This document shows positions 6,802 to 11,058 of a stretch of DNA of 11,058 nt, piece after piece. Made by a program: the position numbers and the translations under genes. The notes under the pieces are model-generated. The model was given only the letters and a program-made list of their open reading frames with translations, had not been told where the DNA came from and did not search any database. The stretch lies in assembly GCA_025935735.1 (NCBI GenBank), contig JAICUS010000151.1:1-11058 (forward strand). The letters are read 5' to 3'. Origin of the DNA: Solirubrobacteraceae bacterium (GTDB lineage: Bacteria; Actinomycetota; Thermoleophilia; Solirubrobacterales; Solirubrobacteraceae). Position 1 is the first letter of the stretch, and each line of letters opens with the position of its first letter.

Positions 6802-8843
6802 GCGGCAGTGACGGCGGCCCGCTCCTCGAGCGGGCCGTCGTCGTCGTTAAGGACCGCCTCGACCTCGACGTGGTTGTCGTGGAAGACGGCGCCGCCGCCC
6901 ATGTCGGCGTCGCGCTCGTCCACCGTGGCGTTGATGTTCGCGCCGCCGCGGACGTGCTTGAGCCAGTGGCCCTTGGTGGAGGCGATCACGCCGGGGCGGA
7001 CGCGGTCGGACACGACCACGTCCGCCTCGAAGGCGCCGCGGGCGTTGGACACCCGCGCGCGGTCGCCGGTCTCGAGCCCCCGGGGCGCGGCGTCGTCCGG
7101 GTGGATCTCGATCCGCGGGCCGCCGGCGCGGGCCTGCAGGTCCGGCTTGTTGGCAAACGTGGAGTTGAGGAACCAGTGCGAGGCGGGGGCTACGAGCGCG
7201 AGCCCCTCGGTCGCCTCGGCGGGCGGCGTGTAGCCGGGCAGCGCGTCGTGGCCGTCCGCGCGCGCCCGCTCGGAGACGAACTCCAGCCGGCCGGACGGCG
7301 TGGGGAAGCCGTCGGCGTAGGGCACGAACGGGTCGGGGACGTCGAGCCGGACGAAGCCCTTCACCCGCAGCCGCTCGAACGTCGCGTCGCCGACGAACGT
7401 GCGCACGAGCGTCTCGTCGTCGTCATACAGCGCGGGCTCGGTCAGCCCGAGCCGGCGCGCCAGGCGGCGGAACGTCTCCGTGGTCGACAGGCACTCGCCG
7501 GGCGGCGCGACCGCGGGCGAGTTGAGCTGCAGGTACATATGCCCGTAGGCCTCGTGGACGTCCAGGTGCTCGGTCTGCATCGTGGCCGGCAGGACGATGT
7601 CCGCGTAGTCGACGGTGTCGGTCGGGAACTGCTCCATCACCACCGTGAAGAGGTCCTCGCGCTCCAGCCCGCGGCGCACCCGCGCCTGGTCGGGGTTGGA
7701 GGCCATCGGGTTCGCGCCGTAGACGACCAGCGCGTGCACGCCGGCGGTCTCCAGGATCTGCCCCATCAGGGTCATGCTCAGCGTGCGCACCGGCTTCTCG
7801 AGCAGGTCGTCGCGCTTGAGCCCGGCCATGTCGCCCTGGTACCAGCCGCTGGTCGAGTAGCAGGCGCCGCCGCCGAGGTGCCGCCAGTCGCCGGTCACGC
7901 CCGGCATGGCGTAGAGCGTGCGCAGCGCCATCCCGCCGCCGGCGTGGCGCTGCATGCCCATCGTCGCCCGGATCGCGGTCGGCCGCGTGGTCGCGATCCG
8001 CTCGCCCAGCTCGACGATCCGGTGCTCCGGCAGGCCGGTGATGGCCGCCACGCGGTCGGGCGGGAACTCGAGGATGCGCTCGCGGAACTCCGGCCAGCCG
8101 ACCGTCTGTCCCGCGATGTACTCGCGGTCCTCGGCGCCGAGGCTGACGACCACCCACAGCAGCCCGAGCGCCAGTGCGGCGTCGGTGCCGGGCAGCGGCG
8201 CCAGGTGCTCGTGCGCCTGCTCGGCCGTGCGGGAGCGCAGCGGGTCGATCGCCACGACGTGCGCGCCCCGCTTCTTGGCCTCCAGCACGTACTTCCACAC
8301 GTGGTGGCCGCTGGTCAGCGGGTTCGTGCCCCACAGCAGGATGAGCTTGGAGTGCACGAACGTCTCCGGGTCCATCCCGGCGGCCGTCCCGGTCGTGTAC
8401 TCGGCGCCGACCCGCCCGGCGACCGAGCAGGCCGTCATCTTGTGGCGCGAGGCGCCGAGCACGTTCCACAGCCGCCGGCCGGCGTGGCCCTCCAGGCCCT
8501 GGATGAACCCGAGCGTCCCGGTCCCCTGGAACGGCCAGATCGCCTCGCCGCCGTGCTCGGCCTTGACGGCCTGCAGGCGCTCCGCGATCTCGTCCAGCGC
8601 CGCGTCCCAGGAGATCCGCTCGAAGCGCCCCTCGCCCTTGGCGCCCGTGCGGCGCAGCGGGTGCAGCAGCCGGTCCGGCGCCCGCGCGTGGTCGAGATAG
8701 CCGTTGACCTTCGCGCACAGCGCCCCGCGGGTGAACGGGTGCTCGCGGTTGCCGCGCAACCGCACGGCCCGGCCGTCCTCGACGGTCACCACCCACGAGC
8801 AGGTGTCCGGGCAGTCCAGGGGGCAGGCGCCGACGACTTCCAC
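6798..8843 (-). CDS. Molybdopterin-dependent oxidoreductase (DMSO reductase superfamily, cytoplasmic)
   Basis: This 681-residue catalytic subunit of the Mo/W-bis-MGD family begins with a [4Fe-4S] motif: Cys7, Cys11, Cys15 and Cys43, with spacing C-x3-C-x3-C-x27-C (CPLDCPDTC ... ALCAKV). The large molybdopterin oxidoreductase domain follows. TACSVAGRVG (137-146) is where the metal ligand sits, probably Cys139, and LLWGTNPLTSGHH (169-181) is a cofactor-binding stretch. The dinucleotide-binding beta-barrel domain occupies roughly the last 110 residues (WFLNSTFANKPDLQ onward, including GHWLKHVRGGANIN). No twin-arginine or Sec signal precedes the Fe-S motif, so the enzyme should be cytoplasmic. 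No ferredoxin-like or membrane subunit is adjacent. Relatives act as formate dehydrogenases or as reductases of sulfur compounds, N-oxides or S-oxides; the substrate here cannot be told. GTG 8843 was chosen because it starts 6 residues before the first Cys and follows a TAGGCT box by 7 nt. It starts 5 nt after the HIRAN gene stop. Confidence 0.9.
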   Translation of the reverse strand: MEVVGACPLDCPDTCSWVVTVEDGRAVRLRGNREHPFTRGALCAKVNGYLDHARAPDRLLHPLRRTGAKGEGRFERISWDAALDEIAERLQAVKAEHGGEAIWPFQGTGTLGFIQGLEGHAGRRLWNVLGASRHKMTACSVAGRVGAEYTTGTAAGMDPETFVHSKLILLWGTNPLTSGHHVWKYVLEAKKRGAHVVAIDPLRSRTAEQAHEHLAPLPGTDAALALGLLWVVVSLGAEDREYIAGQTVGWPEFRERILEFPPDRVAAITGLPEHRIVELGERIATTRPTAIRATMGMQRHAGGGMALRTLYAMPGVTGDWRHLGGGACYSTSGWYQGDMAGLKRDDLLEKPVRTLSMTLMGQILETAGVHALVVYGANPMASNPDQARVRRGLEREDLFTVVMEQFPTDTVDYADIVLPATMQTEHLDVHEAYGHMYLQLNSPAVAPPGECLSTTETFRRLARRLGLTEPALYDDDETLVRTFVGDATFERLRVKGFVRLDVPDPFVPYADGFPTPSGRLEFVSERARADGHDALPGYTPPAEATEGLALVAPASHWFLNSTFANKPDLQARAGGPRIEIHPDDAAPRGLETGDRARVSNARGAFEADVVVSDRVRPGVIASTKGHWLKHVRGGANINATVDERDADMGGGAVFHDNHVEVEAVLNDDDGPLEERAAVTAA
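6812..6840 (+). terminator. Strong GC-rich hairpin, candidate terminator for the secreted protein gene
   Basis: Beginning about 10 nt after the TAG at 6799-6801, CGGCCCGCT (6815-6823) pairs perfectly with AGCGGGCCG (6829-6837) around a CCTCG loop. Three further outer pairs, including one G-T, extend the stem to 12 base pairs. The following TCGTCGTCGTT is only mildly T-rich. The hairpin lies wholly within the last codons of the oppositely oriented molybdopterin oxidoreductase gene. Confidence 0.55.
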
Positions 8844-8848
8844 GTCGC

Positions 8849-9310
8849 TCAGCCTAGTCGCAGCTCGATCGGACCGCCGCGGGCGAGCAGCATGGTCAGG
8901 CCGGTGCGGGGGTCCCGCGGCGAGTCGCGGCGCTCGCGCAGCACGACCGCCGACCACGGCTCGCCGGCGTCGAGGAGCGGCGCGAGCTCGGCGGCCAGCT
9001 CGCGCGGCACCCAGCCGGCCTGCTCGCCGGCCGCGAGCACCATGATCGCGGTGGGGTCGTGCGCGTTGGCCGGGTCGCGGCGCAGCTCCAGCGGCTGCCC
9101 GGGCGCGGCGGCGTCGGAGGCGAGCGCCGCGGCGTGGTGCTGCGCCGCGCCGGCGACGCCGGCCACCTTCAGCCCGCGCTCGGCCAGCTCGGGCGCGTCG
9201 CGGCCCAGGTAGCGGTCGCCCTCGACGACGTGGTAGCCCGCCACCCAGACCTGGCCGCCGTCGTCGGGGTACCAGTAGCGCTCCTGGAAGCGGACGTCGA
9301 CGGTGGCCAC
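8849..9310 (-). CDS. Stand-alone HIRAN-domain protein
   Basis: This 153-residue protein has a HIRAN domain over about 46-145. The signature LELRRDPANAHDPTAIMV is at 74-91 and GWVPRELAAELAPLLDAG at 99-116, matching the family's ReP-N-xx-D-xx-A and G-(Y/W)-(V/I)-P-R elements. The N-terminal 45 residues (RYWYPDDGGQVWVAGYHVVE) form a small aromatic-rich extension that I do not recognise. In the HLTF/Rad5 helicases the HIRAN domain binds 3' single-stranded DNA ends; free-standing bacterial copies are uncharacterised. It ends 5 nt before the molybdopterin oxidoreductase start, so the two may be cotranscribed, with no obvious functional reason. It is divergent from the aldehyde dehydrogenase gene (36-nt gap). 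The GTG start at 9310 is supported by a TAAGCT box 6 nt upstream and the lack of a ribosome site. Confidence 0.85.
   Translation of the reverse strand: MATVDVRFQERYWYPDDGGQVWVAGYHVVEGDRYLGRDAPELAERGLKVAGVAGAAQHHAAALASDAAAPGQPLELRRDPANAHDPTAIMVLAAGEQAGWVPRELAAELAPLLDAGEPWSAVVLRERRDSPRDPRTGLTMLLARGGPIELRLG
8851..8856 (-). promoter_or_regulatory. Candidate -10 box of a leaderless transcript for the molybdopterin oxidoreductase
   Basis: Minus-strand TAGGCT (TANNNT) ends 7 nt before the GTG at 8843. It lies at the last codons of the HIRAN gene, sharing a base with its TGA stop. It would give the oxidoreductase its own promoter independent of the upstream gene. No ribosome site is present. Confidence 0.45.
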
Positions 9311-9316
9311 GTCCCG

Positions 9317-9322
9317 AGCTTA
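9317..9322 (-). promoter_or_regulatory. Candidate -10 box of a leaderless transcript for the HIRAN gene
   Basis: Minus-strand TAAGCT (TANNNT) ends 6 nt before the GTG at 9310, within the 36-nt gap shared with the divergent aldehyde dehydrogenase gene. No purine-rich ribosome site lies between box and start. Confidence 0.45.
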
Positions 9323-9346
9323 GGCGCGGTGTGGTAGGAGAGCCCC

Positions 9347-10780
9347 ATGACGAAGATCCAGAACTTCATCCACGGCGAGCGCGTCGATGCGGCCGACGGC
9401 CGCACGACCGATCTCGTGGACCCGACCACCGGGGAGGTGTTCGCGCAGGCCGCGCTGTCCGGCGAGGCCGACATCGACGCCGCCTTCCAGGACTCCGCGC
9501 GCGCGTTCGCGGAGTGGCGCAACACGACGCCGAGCGAGCGCCAGCTGGCGCTGATCCGGATCGCCGACGCGATCGAGGCGCGGGCCGACGAGCTCGTGGC
9601 CGTCGAGTCCCAGAACACGGGCAAGCCGCTCGGGCTGACCGCGTCGGAGGAGATCCCCCCGATGTGCGACCAGATCCGCTTCTTCGCCGGCGCGGCGCGC
9701 GTGCTTGAGGGCAAGTCGGCCGGCGAGTACATGGCCGGCCACACGTCGTTCATCCGCCGCGAGCCGGTCGGCGTCTGCGGCGCGGTCACGCCGTGGAACT
9801 ACCCGATGATGATGGCCACGTGGAAGTGGGCCCCGGCGCTGGCCGCGGGCAACGCGATGGTGCTCAAGCCGTCCGACACGACCCCCGCCAGCACGGTCCT
9901 GATGGCCGAGATCATGGCCGAGCACCTGCCGCCGGGCGTGTTCAACGTGGTCTGCGGCGACCGCGACACCGGCGCGGCGCTCGTGCGCCACCAGACGCCG
10001 GCGATGGTGTCGATCACCGGCAGCGTCCGCGCCGGCATGGCCGTGGCGAGCGCGGCGGCGGACAACCTCAAGCGCGTGCACCTCGAGCTGGGCGGCAAGG
10101 CCCCGGTGATCGTGTTCGACGACGCCGACCTCGACCTGGCGGCCGAGAACATCGCCATCGGCGGCTACTTCAACGCCGGCCAGGACTGCACCGCGGCCAC
10201 CCGCGTGCTCGCCGGCCCGCGTATCCACGACGACTTCGTGGCGGCGCTGTCCGAGCAGGCCAAGAACACCAGGACCGGGCAGCCCGACGACGAGGACGTG
10301 CTGTTCGGGCCGCTCAACAACGCCAACCAGTTCGAGCGGGTCAGCGGCTTCCTCGACCGGACCCCGGACCACGCGACCGTGGTGGCCGGCGGCCGCCGCC
10401 AGGGCGACAAGGGGTTCTTCTTCGAGCCGACGATCGTCGACGGCCTGCGCCAGGACGACGAGATGATCCAGAACGAGGTCTTCGGCCCCGTCATCTCGGT
10501 GCAGACGTTCTCCGACGAGGACGAGGCGGTCGCCTGGGCCAACGGCGTCGACTACGGCCTGGCCTCGAGCGTCTGGACCCAGGACCATGGCCGGGCGATG
10601 CGCATGTCCCAGCGGCTGGACTTCGGCTGCGTGTGGATCAACTGCCACATCCCGCTGGTGGCCGAGATGCCGCACGGCGGCTTCAAGAAGTCCGGCTACG
10701 GCAAGGACCTGTCGATGTACGGCTTCGAGGACTACACGCGGGTCAAGCACGTCATGAGCTTCACCGAGAAGCGCGACTGA
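9347..10780 (+). CDS. patD: Aldehyde dehydrogenase, gamma-aminobutyraldehyde dehydrogenase type
   Basis: This 477-residue NAD(P)-dependent aldehyde dehydrogenase would oxidise 4-aminobutanal to GABA, the last step of the putrescine transaminase/oxidase route, in the cytoplasm. Key residues are in place: PWNYP (149-153, Asn151), KPSD (174-177), TGSVRAG (224-230), general base Glu247 in LELGGK, nucleophile Cys281 in [10 protein letters not shown], and EVFGPV near 378-383. The C-terminal [20 protein letters not shown] and following [10 protein letters not shown] closely resemble the E. coli PatD (YdcW) ending, which is why I prefer this subfamily over betaine-aldehyde or succinate-semialdehyde dehydrogenase. 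The ATG at 9347 has a good ribosome site, AGGAGAG, 4 nt upstream. The next gene, convergent with it, is agmatinase-like, which supports a polyamine role. Its 3' end overlaps that gene by 20 bp. Confidence 0.87.
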   Translation: MTKIQNFIHGERVDAADGRTTDLVDPTTGEVFAQAALSGEADIDAAFQDSARAFAEWRNTTPSERQLALIRIADAIEARADELVAVESQNTGKPLGLTASEEIPPMCDQIRFFAGAARVLEGKSAGEYMAGHTSFIRREPVGVCGAVTPWNYPMMMATWKWAPALAAGNAMVLKPSDTTPASTVLMAEIMAEHLPPGVFNVVCGDRDTGAALVRHQTPAMVSITGSVRAGMAVASAAADNLKRVHLELGGKAPVIVFDDADLDLAAENIAIGGYFNAGQDCTAATRVLAGPRIHDDFVAALSEQAKNTRTGQPDDEDVLFGPLNNANQFERVSGFLDRTPDHATVVAGGRRQGDKGFFFEPTIVDGLRQDDEMIQNEVFGPVISVQTFSDEDEAVAWANGVDYGLASSVWTQDHGRAMRMSQRLDFGCVWINCHIPLVAEMPHGGFKKSGYGKDLSMYGFEDYTRVKHVMSFTEKRD

Positions 10781-11058
10781 GCGCCACGCCGGTCAGCGCC
10801 TCGCGGACGACGCGCTCCGCCACCAGAGCTGACGCGTCGTTCGTGCCCACCGAGGACGGGATGACCTCGACGACGTCGAACCCGACGAGCTCACAGGAAG
10901 CCGCCACGGTCCGCACGGCGAGCAGCAGGTCGGTCGGGGTCATCCCGCCCGGCTCCGGCGTGCCGGTGCCGGGGATGAACCCGGGGTCGAGCACGTCGAC
11001 GTCCACGGTGAGGTACACCGGGCCGGCGCCCACGGCGGCCAGCGCCCGCTTGACGACC
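10761..11058 (-). CDS. speB: Agmatinase/arginase (ureohydrolase) family protein, C-terminal part (5' end off window)
   Basis: The frame is open at the right edge and gives the last ~98 residues of a ureohydrolase. The binuclear manganese site segment is clear: [20 protein letters not shown], followed by [11 protein letters not shown]. The two Asp of DVD are metal ligands, and the DP-x3-PGTGTP-x-PGG run is the family signature. [12 protein letters not shown] then resembles the substrate-side helix and strand of agmatinases, and the final helix ([12 protein letters not shown]) ends the fold. Agmatinase cleaves agmatine to putrescine and urea; arginase, guanidinobutyrase and formiminoglutamase are alternatives that the missing N-terminal part would help separate. 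The neighbouring aminobutyraldehyde dehydrogenase favours agmatinase or guanidinobutyrase. Its stop lies inside the 3' end of the dehydrogenase gene. Confidence 0.85.
   Translation of the reverse strand, partial: VVKRALAAVGAGPVYLTVDVDVLDPGFIPGTGTPEPGGMTPTDLLLAVRTVAASCELVGFDVVEVIPSSVGTNDASALVAERVVREALTGVALSRASR

Noticed and set aside
8844..8957. Earlier start for the molybdopterin oxidoreductase
   Set aside because: It would add an Arg/Ala/Pro-rich stretch overlapping the end of the HIRAN gene. Homologues begin a few residues before the first Cys, and the GTG at 8843 has a TANNNT box.
6129..9212. 1027-codon plus-strand frame
   Set aside because: It spans the end of the secreted protein gene in another frame and is antisense to the molybdopterin oxidoreductase and HIRAN genes; it has no recognisable domain.
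9320..10750. 476-codon minus-strand frame opposite the aldehyde dehydrogenase
   Set aside because: The plus strand carries all catalytic motifs of an aldehyde dehydrogenase; the opposite reading is shadow.
1..11058. CRISPR arrays, tRNA or rRNA genes, insertion sequences, phage or defence genes
   Set aside because: No regularly spaced repeats, cloverleaf sequences, transposase motifs or terminal inverted repeats were seen.

Overview
The window is a stretch of very GC-rich (above 70 %) chromosomal DNA with closely packed genes and short intergenic gaps. Leaderless-type starts (TANNNT boxes 6-8 nt before start codons), frequent GTG starts and an actinobacterial style of protein sequence suggest an actinomycetote. 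A Solirubrobacterales/Thermoleophilia-like lineage is my best guess, but only a guess: there is no rRNA or other phylogenetic marker here. I see no mobile element, CRISPR array, tRNA or rRNA. No gap longer than 300 bases lacks a gene.

Layout. (1) 1-3037, minus strand: a redox cluster read right to left, with a type II NADH dehydrogenase, a small NTF2/SnoaL-like protein and a large D-2-hydroxyacid (YdiJ/GlcD-type) FAD dehydrogenase that runs off the left edge. (2) 3094-3633, plus: a DoxX membrane protein divergent from the NADH dehydrogenase. (3) 3657-3989, minus: a 110-residue protein that looks like half of a GNAT domain. Divergent from it, 4097-4822, plus: a short-chain dehydrogenase. (4) 4963-6801, plus: a 612-residue secreted protein with a PKD-like module and a C-terminal domain carrying widely spaced His-Gly and Ser-Cys motifs, resembling DUF6345 and, more distantly, the caspase-like clan CD. 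(5) 6798-8843 and 8849-9310, minus: a HIRAN-domain protein followed 5 nt later by a cytoplasmic molybdopterin oxidoreductase. (6) 9347-10780, plus: an aminobutyraldehyde-type aldehyde dehydrogenase, converging with the C-terminal part of an agmatinase-family gene (10761 to the right edge, minus).

How the genes fit together. The left cluster probably feeds electrons from NADH and a 2-hydroxyacid into the quinone pool. The right end suggests agmatine to putrescine to 4-aminobutanal to GABA, with the middle enzyme outside the window. The central secreted protein is the least understood gene and the best target. Two convergent pairs overlap at their 3' ends, by 4 bp and 20 bp. One of them has a long perfect hairpin, placed as a terminator for one gene, inside the coding sequence of the other. 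Four genes share a TANNNT box just before the start codon and have no clear Shine-Dalgarno sequence, which points to leaderless transcription.
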